A stretch of 58,045 nucleotides of DNA from positions 1-58,045 of the forward strand of contig NZ_JAASQO010000020.1 in the NCBI RefSeq assembly GCF_011762095.1, read 5' to 3'. How positions within the stretch are numbered: position 1 is the first letter of the stretch; each line of letters opens with the position of its first letter. A model generated the notes under the pieces. The model saw nothing but the letters and a program-made list of their open reading frames with translations, did no database searches and was not told the origin of the DNA. This document shows, piece after piece, positions 38,372 through 47,426 of the stretch. The DNA is from Parvibaculum indicum (GTDB lineage: Bacteria > Pseudomonadota > Alphaproteobacteria > Parvibaculales > Parvibaculaceae). Made by a program: the position numbers and the translations under genes.

Positions 38372-39211
38372 TCAGAGATATTCTTTCGGAATATAGCCGA
38401 AGCGCTCCATCTGTTCACGATGGTCGGAAATAATGCGGCGGACCTGATCTTCCGTCAGCTTTTCACGCCATTGCTCCGCTTTGCCTTCACGGAAGAAGCT
38501 TTGGGCTTTATCGGGCTTTTCTCGAAACCCGCCTTTTTCTTCCTGTGCCTTGAGGGCCTTGAAGGAAGAAAACCGGATTGCACGTTCGAGCCGTTCCGAT
38601 GGCGGTTTCAGGCCCAGAAAACTGGCAACCTGCTTGAAGTGTTTGCGCGGCTTGGCGAGCAGATCTTCATACCGTACGACGAGAAGTTGCGGGTTGGGTT
38701 GCTGCGTCCAACTCTGCACATGAAGCGACCAGGAAGACAGATATTCAAAGACGTGCTTTTCATTGCCGCCCGTCGTCATCTCTTTGTCGTCGAGCATCTC
38801 GATCGCTTCTTCGATCGAGATCGCATAGTGGTTGGTAAGGGACAACACCACATCGAGCGGATTCCGCAGGATGTAAATTCCACCCGCCGTCACTTCCATA
38901 TTGTGGATTGGCCGGCCGAAGGACTCTCCGAGAAAGTTGTGCGTTTTCACAAAAACAGAGTCGGGGAACGCTGTTGTGAAGTCCTGGTGAACGATGGGTC
39001 GAACGTCCGCTAGTTCTTCCGGCGTCAACTCGTCGACGGCTTTGCCCGCTCGAGGCGCATACCACTGCGCGTCGGACTCTCCGAGGCAGAAATCCGACAT
39101 GCTGTTGATGTCGACGGGAGTGGCTCCGCCACGCAACAGATTGTGCAGGAAGCTCCGCATCCAGGTGTTACCGGATTTCGGATAGGACGCGAGCCAGATC
39201 AACGCACCCAT
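38372..39211 (-). CDS. Sulfotransferase domain protein B
   Basis: 279 residues. LIWLASYPKSGNTW gives the PAPS loop, YILRNPLDVVLSLTNH the 3'-phosphate motif, and EQWREKLTEDQVRRIISDH the C-terminal part. The ATG at 39211 (MGALIW) matches the start of paralogue A; an upstream in-frame ATG at 39256 would add 15 residues. It lies 70 bp downstream of the porin terminator, so it has its own promoter, and it precedes paralogue A. The two probably act on related but different acceptors, since residues 30-70 and 135-160 differ most. Confidence 0.9.
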   Translation of the reverse strand: MGALIWLASYPKSGNTWMRSFLHNLLRGGATPVDINSMSDFCLGESDAQWYAPRAGKAVDELTPEELADVRPIVHQDFTTAFPDSVFVKTHNFLGESFGRPIHNMEVTAGGIYILRNPLDVVLSLTNHYAISIEEAIEMLDDKEMTTGGNEKHVFEYLSSWSLHVQSWTQQPNPQLLVVRYEDLLAKPRKHFKQVASFLGLKPPSERLERAIRFSSFKALKAQEEKGGFREKPDKAQSFFREGKAEQWREKLTEDQVRRIISDHREQMERFGYIPKEYL

Positions 39212-39280
39212 CGGTGATGTTCCTTGGCTGACAACGGCGTTGTGCCTGTTTGCCACCGACAGACACGAAGCCCGAATTCA

Positions 39281-39310
39281 AAAAAAGAGAGCGGGCCGAA
39301 ACCCGCTCTC
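39281..39310 (-). terminator. Rho-independent terminator of the porin gene
   Basis: GAGAGCGGG / CCCGCTCTC (39287-39295 and 39302-39310) form a 9-bp stem with a 6-nt loop. On the minus strand it is followed by TTTTTT (plus AAAAAA at 39281-39286), 26 bp after the stop codon. Confidence 0.9.
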
Positions 39311-39335
39311 CGTAATTCTCGATGTCTCGTTCGGA

Positions 39336-40529
39336 TTAGAACGAAACGGCAAGCACCAGACCGCCCGACGTGGAGTCGTAGGTCGGCGCACCAGCAGCAG
39401 ACTTGTCGCTGGTGAACTGGACGTCGAGACCGAGGTCCACACCGGAGCCGAGCGAGTAGCCGCCACCGACCTGCCAGGCCTGAGTTTCGGCACCATTGCT
39501 GCCGAACGCCGAGGTAGCGGAAGAGTCGTCCTGGCTTTCGATGTAAGCAACACCGACAGTCCACGGACCCGTGCCGTAGGACACACCGACCGTCCAGGTC
39601 TGGATTTCCGAACCCGCGTCGGACAGCGAAGCGGACGGCGTGAAGGCACCGTAGTTGGTCGGGCCGGCAATGTCCTCGTTCTGATACCAGGCACCACCGA
39701 GCGTGAAGCCCATGTAGCCGAGGCTCGCGCCGAAGCCGTATTCCTTCGGATCGGCATTCGTGGCGTTGCCGTCACCATCGACGTAGAAACCGTCGACGCC
39801 GACATCCAGACCGCCAATCGTGCCGGCATAGTTGGCGGCAATTTCGAACACGTCGGTGACCGGACCAACGCCGGCGCCACCGGTCAGCGCCGGCAGCACA
39901 CCCCGGCCGCTGGCACGCGGGCCAGTGGTGCTCTGCGTCACGTCGGGCGTGTAGGACGCACCGAGCTGGAAGCCAGCGAAACGCGGCGTGAAGTAGGTGA
40001 CCTTGTTCGCATCCGTCGCCATCAGCGAGAAGGTCGACAGACGGGTCGAAGCAGAACCGCCAGTGCTCGTCACACCATTGTAGATGTTCGGGCTGTCGAC
40101 ACCGTTACCCGGCACGAACCACGGAGAGGTGTAGTGCATCTTGTAGGCCGCACCGTCCACGCCACCGATTTCGAAACGACCGAAGCCGCCTTCGAGATAG
40201 GCGAAGAGCTGACGGAACGTCACGCCGGACGGAGAAGCAACATTGTGGATCGTATTCCAGTCGCTGCCGAGCATCAGCTTGGCGTCGACGCCGGCGGTCA
40301 TGCCGTTGTCCAGCGTACCTTCGGCGATGATGTCGATGTTACGGGCGACGAGCGCGACTTTGGTGTCCTGGTATCCCGTGCCGCCGACGGCGTCATCGGC
40401 ATCGACAACATAGAAGCCGGTCACGACGGAACCGCTGACCGAAACGGAAAGCGGGTCGCCGGCGAGAGCCGGACCGGCCACCAGGCCGGCAGAGACGAGA
40501 GCGGTCGTCCCCAGAAGAATCTTTTTCAT
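39336..40529 (-). CDS. Outer-membrane porin, alphaproteobacterial type
   Basis: 397 residues. A Sec signal peptide MKKILLGTTALVSAGLVAGP ends at about residue 23 (ALA/GDP). The mature part alternates hydrophobic and polar residues with many Gly, Tyr and Asp, as in a 16-strand beta barrel, and ends in VLAVSF with the terminal Phe that BAM recognises. Codon use is strongly biased, as for a highly expressed gene. It should be a general diffusion porin. The ATG at 40529 gives the signal peptide; the frame continues upstream only as shadow. The CtrA-type box at 40790 lies upstream. Confidence 0.9.
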   Translation of the reverse strand: MKKILLGTTALVSAGLVAGPALAGDPLSVSVSGSVVTGFYVVDADDAVGGTGYQDTKVALVARNIDIIAEGTLDNGMTAGVDAKLMLGSDWNTIHNVASPSGVTFRQLFAYLEGGFGRFEIGGVDGAAYKMHYTSPWFVPGNGVDSPNIYNGVTSTGGSASTRLSTFSLMATDANKVTYFTPRFAGFQLGASYTPDVTQSTTGPRASGRGVLPALTGGAGVGPVTDVFEIAANYAGTIGGLDVGVDGFYVDGDGNATNADPKEYGFGASLGYMGFTLGGAWYQNEDIAGPTNYGAFTPSASLSDAGSEIQTWTVGVSYGTGPWTVGVAYIESQDDSSATSAFGSNGAETQAWQVGGGYSLGSGVDLGLDVQFTSDKSAAGAPTYDSTSGGLVLAVSF

Positions 40530-41291
40530 GTGTTCCTCGCAGTAGCAGCTAGTGCTGGTCCATTTACGAACCGCCGGGGTTGTCTGAGGCGTGCGGGATA
40601 AGGAGTTTCCCCCCAACGCTTGCCCAGGCCGCCCGACCGGATCGCAACATTCGCCGGGCCGACAAGGTGCCCCCCGAGCGCGTATGCTGATTAATCCGTC
40701 GATAACCCTCAGGGTCAAGCGCACCGGCCCCTTATGACGATGGAATGTCGATAGATGTTGCCGAAACAGCACAAGCGGCCTCGAGGTGGTTAACGAACCG
40801 TTAACGAAGAAGGGCCGTCGCCATGCCCAAACCGCTTGTGCCACAAGGATGTTTTGCGTCGGACGCGCATTTTTCAGCGCGAATCAGTCGCGCCGTTCGC
40901 AGCGTCGACCGTCAAGAAAGCGTCATGGCATGTGGTTATTGCGCAACATGTAGGCGGTCTGCCCAGGCAGTCTGCCTCAAATCTCGGCACATGCGCGCTG
41001 CATGAGGAGAAGAGAAAACCGGAAGCTCCGTCGCGCATCGAAAAACAGTCCCGGCTGTGGCGCGCGCGTAACGCATCCCGCGGCGCCTCGCACCGCGTCA
41101 TTTCGCAAACTTAAGCTGCTGCGCGATTGCGGAGAACCGCCATGTCTCGCTATAAAGGCCCGCCCGCAACGGCGAACAGGGCGCTTGCGGGCGCAAGGAA
41201 CGGGTCCGAGGCCGAAGGCGGCGGACATATAATCACGGCACCGGCCGCACCGACGGCCCGGGGGGCGCAAACAAGAGGCTTGCCGGAACTC
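40530..41291. other. Long intergenic region between porin and DUF3576 gene
   Basis: About 760 bp between divergent genes. It should hold the strong porin promoter and untranslated leader. The CtrA-type box at 40790-40804 is the one clear signal. Short ORFs at 40823-41114 have no family features and are treated as chance. The far end (41130-41291) could be an N-terminal extension of the DUF3576 gene but is not needed for it. Confidence 0.5.
40790..40804. promoter_or_regulatory. CtrA-type binding motif upstream of the porin
   Basis: TTAA-CGAACCG-TTAA is a perfect TTAA-N7-TTAA motif, about 260 bp upstream of the porin start and 490 bp upstream of the lipoprotein start. Confidence 0.5.
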
Positions 41292-41912
41292 ATGACCAAG
41301 ACCGTTGAACGACGCGCGATGCGTAGAAATTCCGCAACGGGCGGAAAACTGCGCCATGTCATCCGCTTTGCAATGGCCGCGGCCTTGCTGCTCACTGTCT
41401 CGACCGGCCTGACCGCATGCGGCGTTTTCAGCGGCGGCGAGCGGCAATATCCGGACACCGCGGGCCGCTCCGGGCCCAGCAATCCTGCGCCGGAAGCCGG
41501 CGATCGCGAGACGATTTTCGGCGAGGGCGGCCTCAACATCTTCGGCGGCGGCGGAAGCGGCAACGATACCGGCGGCGGCATCGGCGTGAACTCCTATCTC
41601 TGGCGCGCCTCGCTCGACACGTTGAGCTTCATGCCGCTGGCCTCTGCCGACCCCTTTGGCGGCGTCATCATCACCGACTGGTACCAGGATCCCAAGGCCC
41701 AGGGCGAACGCTTCAAGGTCACCACCTATATTCTCGACAAGCGCCTGCGCGCCGACGGCGTGAAAGTAGCCGTCTTCCGTCAGAAAAAGGACGAGGACGG
41801 TGGCTGGGTCGATACGCCCGTCGATCAGGCGACGGCCACCCAAATCGAAAACGCCATTCTGGTCCGCGCCCGCGAACTGCGGATGCGTTCGGTGGAAAAC
41901 CAGAACAACTGA
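41292..41912 (+). CDS. DUF3576 lipoprotein
   Basis: 206 residues from the ATG at 41292. A basic start, a hydrophobic helix and the lipobox LTAC (cysteine at about residue 39) indicate an outer- or inner-membrane lipoprotein. A Gly/Asn-rich stretch is followed by the DUF3576 core, NSYLWRASLDTLSFMPLASA and DPFGGVIITDWYQDP. The family is alphaproteobacterial and of unknown function; its place just before leuS is conserved in Rhizobiales. An ATG at 41319 is an equally possible start. Confidence 0.85.
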   Translation: MTKTVERRAMRRNSATGGKLRHVIRFAMAAALLLTVSTGLTACGVFSGGERQYPDTAGRSGPSNPAPEAGDRETIFGEGGLNIFGGGGSGNDTGGGIGVNSYLWRASLDTLSFMPLASADPFGGVIITDWYQDPKAQGERFKVTTYILDKRLRADGVKVAVFRQKKDEDGGWVDTPVDQATATQIENAILVRARELRMRSVENQNN

Positions 41913-42031
41913 TCCTTTTCCCGCACCGCGCGGCAAGCTATACCTTCCCCGCCCGCCCGGTTCCGCCGGGCGGGCGGTCCGCTTTCTGAGCCCCTTTTCC
42001 CCAAAATCCGACCAGCAATCGATTTCCGTCA

Positions 42032-44647
42032 ATGTCCAGCCGCTACAATCCCCGCACCAGCGAACCCAAATGGCAGAAGGCCTGGGCCGAAAAGGCCGCC
42101 TTCCGCACCGAAGCCGATAGCGCGGACAAGCCGAAATACTATGTGCTGGAGATGTTCCCCTACCCGTCGGGGCGCATCCATATGGGGCATGTCCGCAACT
42201 ACACCATGGGCGATGTGATCGCCCGCTATCGCCGGGCCCGCGGCTTCAACGTCCTGCACCCCATGGGCTGGGACGCCTTCGGCATGCCGGCCGAAAACGC
42301 CGCCATCGAAAAGGGCGTCCATCCCAAGGAATGGACCTACGCCAATATCGCGGCCATGCGCGAACAGCTGAAGGCGATCGGCCTCGCCATCGACTGGGAG
42401 CGCGAGTTCGCGACCTGCGACCCCGAATATTACGGCCGCCAGCAGGCGCTCTTCCTCGACCTGCTCGACGCGGGCCTCGTGACCCGCAAGAAGAGTACGG
42501 TGAACTGGGACCCGGTCGACAATACCGTGCTGGCCAACGAGCAGGTGATCGACGGACGCGGCTGGCGTTCCGGCGCGCCTGTCGAACGCCGCGAGCTCGT
42601 GCAATGGTTCCTGACCATCACCGATTTTGCCGAAGACCTGCTCGCGGGGCTGGAAACGCTCGATCGCTGGCCCGAAAAAGTCCGGCTGATGCAGAAGAAC
42701 TGGATCGGCAAATCGGAAGGCGCCCGCGTCTTCTTCCCCATCGAGGGCCTTGCGGACGCGCCGGACGAAGCGCTCGAAATCTTCACCACGCGGCCCGACA
42801 CGCTTTACGGCGCTTCCTTCTGCGCCGTTTCCCCGCATCACCCGCTGGCGCAGAAACTCGCCGCGGACAATGAAGAGCTGCAAGCCTTCATCCGCGAATG
42901 CGACCGGCTGGGCACCTCGGAAGAAGCCATCGAGACGGCCGAGAAGATGGGCTTCGATACCGGGCTCACCGCGCGCCATCCCTTCATCGAGGGACGCACG
43001 CTTCCCGTCTATGTCGCCAATTTCGTGCTGATGGAATATGGCACGGGCGCCATCTTCGCCTGCCCCGCGCATGACCAGCGCGACCTCGATTTCGCCCGCA
43101 AATACGGCCTGCCGGTCATTCCCGTGGTCGCGCCGAAGGACAAGACCGGCGCCGAGCTGGAAAGCTGGCTTGCCGATTTCGCCGCCAAGGCGGACGAGGC
43201 CTTCACCGGCGACGGCGTGGCCGTCAATTCCGACTTCCTGAACGGCCTCGATGTCGCCGCCGCCAAGCACGCGGCCATTGAAAAGCTCGAAGGCCTGAAA
43301 ATCGGCGAAGGCACGGTGAACTACCGCCTGCGCGACTGGGGCGTCTCCCGCCAGCGCTATTGGGGCTGCCCCATTCCCGTCATCCACTGCGACGAGTGCG
43401 GCACCCTGCCCGTCCCGAAGGACCGATTGCCGGTAACGCTGCCCGACGACGTCACCTTCGACGTGCCGGGCAACCCGCTCGACCGTCATCCGACCTGGAA
43501 GCATGTCGATTGCCCCGCCTGCGGCAAGCCCGCGCGCCGCGAGACGGACACCTTCGACACCTTCGTCGACAGCTCCTGGTATTTCGCCCGCTTCACCTCT
43601 CCGCATGCGGACGGCCCGGTGGACAAGGCCGCGGCGGAACACTGGCTGCCGGTGGACCAGTATATCGGCGGCATCGAGCACGCGATCCTGCATCTTCTCT
43701 ATTCGCGCTTCTTCACCCGCGCCATGCAGAAGGCCGGACATCTCGACCTTGCCGAGCCCTTCGCCGGCCTCTTCACGCAAGGCATGGTGAACCACGAGAC
43801 CTATCGCGACGCCGACGGCAAATGGGTCGCGCCCTCCGAGGTCGTCCTCGACAATGTCGACGGCAAGCGGATCGCGAAACACGCCGAAACCGGCGCGCCG
43901 GTCTCGATCGGCTCGGTCGAGAAAATGTCGAAGTCGAAGAAGAATACCGTCGACCCCACCGACATCATCGACCAGTACGGCGCCGATACCGCGCGCTGGT
44001 TCATGCTGTCCGACAGCCCGCCCGAGCGCGACGTCCAGTGGACGGATGCCGGCGCGGAGGGCGCATGGCGCTTCACCCAGCGCTTCTGGCGCCTGGCCTC
44101 GGAAGGCGTCGACGAGCTGTGCCCGGCCGGCAGCCCCATGCCGGACCTCGACGACGAGGCCCTGGCGCTGCACCGCGCGGCCCATCAGGCGCTCGCCTCG
44201 ATCACTGAGGATATCGAGCATCTGCGCTTCAACCGCGCGGTCGCCCGCATCTACGAACTCGCCAATGCGATTTCGGGCTTCAAGGCGCAGAACGATGCCG
44301 GGAAATGGGCAAGGCGCGAAGCGCTGGAGTTCATGGTGCTCTGCACCGCGCCCATGATGCCGCATCTCGCCGAGGAGTGCTGGTCGGCGCTCGGCCACGA
44401 CGGGCTGATCGTGGAAACGCCCTGGCCGGTTGCCGATCCGGCATTGCTGGTAGATGATCGCGTAACGGTGGCGGTACAGGTGAACGGCAAGCGGCGCGAC
44501 GAGCTGACCGTGGCACGCGATGCCGCAAAGGAAGACGTGGAGCGCGCCGCGCTCGCACTTGAGAAAGTGGAAAGGGCGATCGATGGAAAGACGGTGCGGA
44601 AAGTCATCGTGGTACCGGGCAAGATCGTCAATATCGTCGCCAACTGA
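42032..44647 (+). CDS. leuS: Leucyl-tRNA synthetase
   Basis: 871 residues, the full bacterial LeuRS length. The HIGH-type motif is in [20 protein letters not shown], the KMSKS motif is [10 protein letters not shown] (about residue 633), the editing domain lies between (residues about 220-410), and the C-terminal anticodon and 3' domains are complete. It charges tRNA-Leu in the cytoplasm. It is followed 34 bp after its stop by lptE, then holA, in the order usual for Rhizobiales. The antisense reading of this gene is also open, as happens in GC-rich genes. Confidence 0.97.
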   Translation: MSSRYNPRTSEPKWQKAWAEKAAFRTEADSADKPKYYVLEMFPYPSGRIHMGHVRNYTMGDVIARYRRARGFNVLHPMGWDAFGMPAENAAIEKGVHPKEWTYANIAAMREQLKAIGLAIDWEREFATCDPEYYGRQQALFLDLLDAGLVTRKKSTVNWDPVDNTVLANEQVIDGRGWRSGAPVERRELVQWFLTITDFAEDLLAGLETLDRWPEKVRLMQKNWIGKSEGARVFFPIEGLADAPDEALEIFTTRPDTLYGASFCAVSPHHPLAQKLAADNEELQAFIRECDRLGTSEEAIETAEKMGFDTGLTARHPFIEGRTLPVYVANFVLMEYGTGAIFACPAHDQRDLDFARKYGLPVIPVVAPKDKTGAELESWLADFAAKADEAFTGDGVAVNSDFLNGLDVAAAKHAAIEKLEGLKIGEGTVNYRLRDWGVSRQRYWGCPIPVIHCDECGTLPVPKDRLPVTLPDDVTFDVPGNPLDRHPTWKHVDCPACGKPARRETDTFDTFVDSSWYFARFTSPHADGPVDKAAAEHWLPVDQYIGGIEHAILHLLYSRFFTRAMQKAGHLDLAEPFAGLFTQGMVNHETYRDADGKWVAPSEVVLDNVDGKRIAKHAETGAPVSIGSVEKMSKSKKNTVDPTDIIDQYGADTARWFMLSDSPPERDVQWTDAGAEGAWRFTQRFWRLASEGVDELCPAGSPMPDLDDEALALHRAAHQALASITEDIEHLRFNRAVARIYELANAISGFKAQNDAGKWARREALEFMVLCTAPMMPHLAEECWSALGHDGLIVETPWPVADPALLVDDRVTVAVQVNGKRRDELTVARDAAKEDVERAALALEKVERAIDGKTVRKVIVVPGKIVNIVAN

Positions 44648-44681
44648 ATTGCCGGCGCGCAAGCGCGGATTGACAAGGGCG

Positions 44682-45203
44682 ATGCCGTTTCTGGTGCTGC
44701 TGCTTCTCGGCCTGGCCCCCGGGCTTGCCGCCTGTGGCTTCAGCCCGCTTTACGCCACGCGCGACGGCGATTTGGGCGCAAGCCTCGCCAATGTAGCGGT
44801 CGAAGCGCCCGATACCCGGCTCGGCCGCGATCTGAAATACACGCTGATCGACAATCTGCGCGCCGCCGGTACGCCCGCCGCCACACCCGAATATGTGGTG
44901 AAGCTCTCGCCGCGCACCTATGAGGAAGACGTGGCGATCCAGCAGGATGCCTCGGTCACGCGCAAGAACATCGTGCTCCTGGTGAGTTTCACGCTGGCCC
45001 GGCTGGACGAGGACAAGCCGCTCTATCGCTCCATCGCCCGCTCGCGGACCTCCTATAACCGCGTGGATTCCGAATTCGCCAATATCGTCGCATCGGAAGA
45101 CGGCCTGCAGCGCAGCACCGAAATGGTGGCCGAAGACATCAAGCTGCAGCTCGGCATCTATTTCGACGGCCACAAGACGGCGAAACGGGAAACGGCGGAA
45201 TAG
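44682..45203 (+). CDS. lptE: LPS-assembly lipoprotein LptE
   Basis: 173 residues. A short signal peptide (MPFLVLLLLGLAPGLAAC) has a lipobox with the lipidated cysteine at 18. The LptE core follows (CGFSPLYATRDGD near the N-terminus and TARSRTSYNR-like strands). LptE plugs the LptD barrel that inserts LPS into the outer membrane. The ATG at 44682 gives the best signal peptide; TTGs at 44649 and 44670 are less likely. It lies between leuS and holA, the standard context for this hard-to-recognise protein. Confidence 0.85.
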   Translation: MPFLVLLLLGLAPGLAACGFSPLYATRDGDLGASLANVAVEAPDTRLGRDLKYTLIDNLRAAGTPAATPEYVVKLSPRTYEEDVAIQQDASVTRKNIVLLVSFTLARLDEDKPLYRSIARSRTSYNRVDSEFANIVASEDGLQRSTEMVAEDIKLQLGIYFDGHKTAKRETAE

Positions 45204-45213
45204 GACGGGATCC

Positions 45214-46242
45214 TTGAAGATCAGACCGGCAGAAGCAGACCGTTTTGCCGCCGGGCCGGGCGAGGCAATCCGGGCCGTTCTGATCTACGGACCGGATAGC
45301 GGATTGATCCGTGAGCGGACGAAGAAGCTCACCGCCTCCGTGGTGGAAGACCTCTCCGACCCTTTCCGCCTCTGCGATCTGACCGACCAGGATCTCCGGC
45401 AGGATCCGGCCCGCCTGTCCGACGAGGCCGCCGCGATCTCGATGCTGGGCGGCCGGCGCGTCATCCGGGTGCGCGGCGCCGGCGACAGCCTGACCAAGAC
45501 GGTCGAGAGTTTTCTGTCCCATCCCGCGGGCGATGCGCTCGTGCTTGTCGAAGCCGGCGAACTGGGACCGCGATCAAGCCTGCGGAAACTTTTCGAAGCG
45601 GCGGAAAACGCCGCCGCCCTGCCCTGTTACGCCGACGATGCGCGCGCGCTCGAAACCTTCATCCGGGATACGCTTTCGCGCGAGGGGCTGCGGCCGGAAC
45701 CCGCCGCCCTCGACTATCTGATGAGCCATCTGGGGGCGGACCGGGGCATCACGCGCAACGAACTGGAGAAACTCGTCCTCTATATGAGCGGCGGATCCGA
45801 CGTGACGCTGGAAGAAGCGCGCGCCTGTATCGGCGACAACGCCGCTTCGAGCCTCGACGATCTGGTCGACGCCGCGACTTCGGGCGATATCGGCGCACTG
45901 GACACGGCGCTGGCGCGCGCCCGTGCGGCGGATGTCAATTCGGTTGCCATATTGAACGCCCTCACTCGCCACCTGCAGCAGCTTCACCTGGCGCTGGCGC
46001 GGGTGGAAAAAGGCGGCGACCGGTCCGCGGCGCTCAAATCCATGCGCCCGCCGGTCCATTTCAGCCGTCAGGGAACCGTTCAGCGCCAGCTTCAGCTCTG
46101 GTCGCGCAAACGGCTCGACCGCGCCCTGGAACTGGCGCTGGATGCGGAAAATCTGTGCAAGACGACCGGCCAACCCGACGTTTCGGTCTGCGGCCAGACC
46201 CTGCTGCGCATCGCACAGGGCGCCCGCGCGGGCAGGCGCTGA
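45214..46242 (+). CDS. holA: DNA polymerase III subunit delta
   Basis: 342 residues. The N-terminal domain has RAVLIYGPDSGLIRERTKKL, a degenerate P-loop region as in HolA. It also has LGGRRVIRVRGAGDSLTK and a helical collar domain (from about 210) with ILNALTRHLQQLHLALARVE. Delta opens the sliding clamp in the clamp loader. The TTG at 45214 is the only start that leaves room for the N-terminal strand; it is 10 bp after lptE. It is convergent with parB. Confidence 0.93.
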   Translation: MKIRPAEADRFAAGPGEAIRAVLIYGPDSGLIRERTKKLTASVVEDLSDPFRLCDLTDQDLRQDPARLSDEAAAISMLGGRRVIRVRGAGDSLTKTVESFLSHPAGDALVLVEAGELGPRSSLRKLFEAAENAAALPCYADDARALETFIRDTLSREGLRPEPAALDYLMSHLGADRGITRNELEKLVLYMSGGSDVTLEEARACIGDNAASSLDDLVDAATSGDIGALDTALARARAADVNSVAILNALTRHLQQLHLALARVEKGGDRSAALKSMRPPVHFSRQGTVQRQLQLWSRKRLDRALELALDAENLCKTTGQPDVSVCGQTLLRIAQGARAGRR

Positions 46243-46269
46243 CCGGCAAAAGACCGGCGCGGCGCCCTC

Positions 46270-47178
46270 TCAACCCATGGGCTGGGGCTTGTGCCCGGCC
46301 AGCCGCCGGCAAACCTCGTCGAGCTGCTCCAGCGTCTTGTAGGAAATCTTCACGTCGCCGCCCTTGTCGCCCTTGTGAATGATCTCCACCGCCAGTCCGA
46401 GATGTTCGGAGACGCTGCGCTCGAGCGCCGCCGTATCGGCGTCCTTCTGCACTCGGGCCGACGAGCCGGACGACTTGCCGCTTTTCGCGGTATCCGGCTT
46501 GCGCGTCAGGTTTTCCGCCTCGCGCACGCTCAGCCCCTTGCTCACGATTTCCTGCGCAAGTCTCGGCGCATCCGCCTGGCCGATCAGCGTGCGGGCATGC
46601 CCGGCGGTGAGCTTGCCTTCCTCCACCAGCCCGAGAACGGGCTTGGGCAGCGAAAGAAGGCGCAGCGTATTGGCGACATGGCTGCGGCTCTTGCCGATCA
46701 GCTTGGACAGCGTGTCCTGCGTATAGTCGAACTCCGCCATCAGCCGCTCATAGCCCGCCGCTTCTTCCACCGCGTTGAGGTCGGCGCGCTGCACGTTCTC
46801 GATGATCGCGATTTCGAGGGACTCGGCATCCGTCAGTTCCTTGACGATGACCGGCACCTGATGAAGCTGCGCGCGCTGCGCGGCACGCCAGCGGCGTTCG
46901 CCCGCCACGATCTCGAAGGCGTCGGATTGCCCGGACAGCGTCCGCACCACGATGGGCTGCAATATGCCCTTCTCGCGGATCGAGTTCGAAAGATCGGCCA
47001 GATCTTCCTCGCGGAAACGATGACGCGGCTGATACGGGTTGGCGCGCAGCGCGGTGATCGGCACTTCGCGAATGCCGGTCGGCTTCGGCGCCTCGGCATC
47101 GCCCAGCGCATAAGCGGTATCGTCGCCGATCAGGGCGGCCAGACCGCGTCCAAGCCTGCTCGGTGCTTCTTCAGCCAT
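46270..47178 (-). CDS. parB: Chromosome partitioning protein ParB
   Basis: 302 residues. The first part (1-20) carries SRLGRGLAALIGDD, the ParA-contact region. The CTP-binding boxes are GERRWRAAQRA and ENVQRADLNAVEEA, followed by the helix-turn-helix TLSKLIGKSRSHVANTLRLL that binds parS. The C-terminal dimer domain ends at 302. ParB loads at parS, spreads as a CTP clamp and recruits ParA. The ATG at 47178 is where likeness begins. It is 248 bp downstream of parA, more than usual. Confidence 0.95.
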   Translation of the reverse strand: MAEEAPSRLGRGLAALIGDDTAYALGDAEAPKPTGIREVPITALRANPYQPRHRFREEDLADLSNSIREKGILQPIVVRTLSGQSDAFEIVAGERRWRAAQRAQLHQVPVIVKELTDAESLEIAIIENVQRADLNAVEEAAGYERLMAEFDYTQDTLSKLIGKSRSHVANTLRLLSLPKPVLGLVEEGKLTAGHARTLIGQADAPRLAQEIVSKGLSVREAENLTRKPDTAKSGKSSGSSARVQKDADTAALERSVSEHLGLAVEIIHKGDKGGDVKISYKTLEQLDEVCRRLAGHKPQPMG

Positions 47179-47426
47179 CTCGTCTTCCCTCTCCAATGCC
47201 GCCGCGAGTCTTCCTTGCGCGGGGCCCGATGCCATATGCGGTATGGCCGGAACGATTGACCATAAACCGCGGAATATCGCGCCGGATTATGGTCCGAAAA
47301 CATGCATCACTACCCGGTATGACCGGATTCGAAAGCCGGATCAGAGACTTGTAGTGTTTTGTTAAGAGTCTTCAGATCCGACTTTAAAATTCCTCGCGGA
47401 CCTGTTGTCCGCACACGGAGATTCGG

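Noticed and set aside
42029-44662. Very long open reading frame antisense to leuS
   Set aside because: It mirrors leuS almost end to end, has His/Arg/Gly-rich shadow composition and no motifs; leuS itself is certain.
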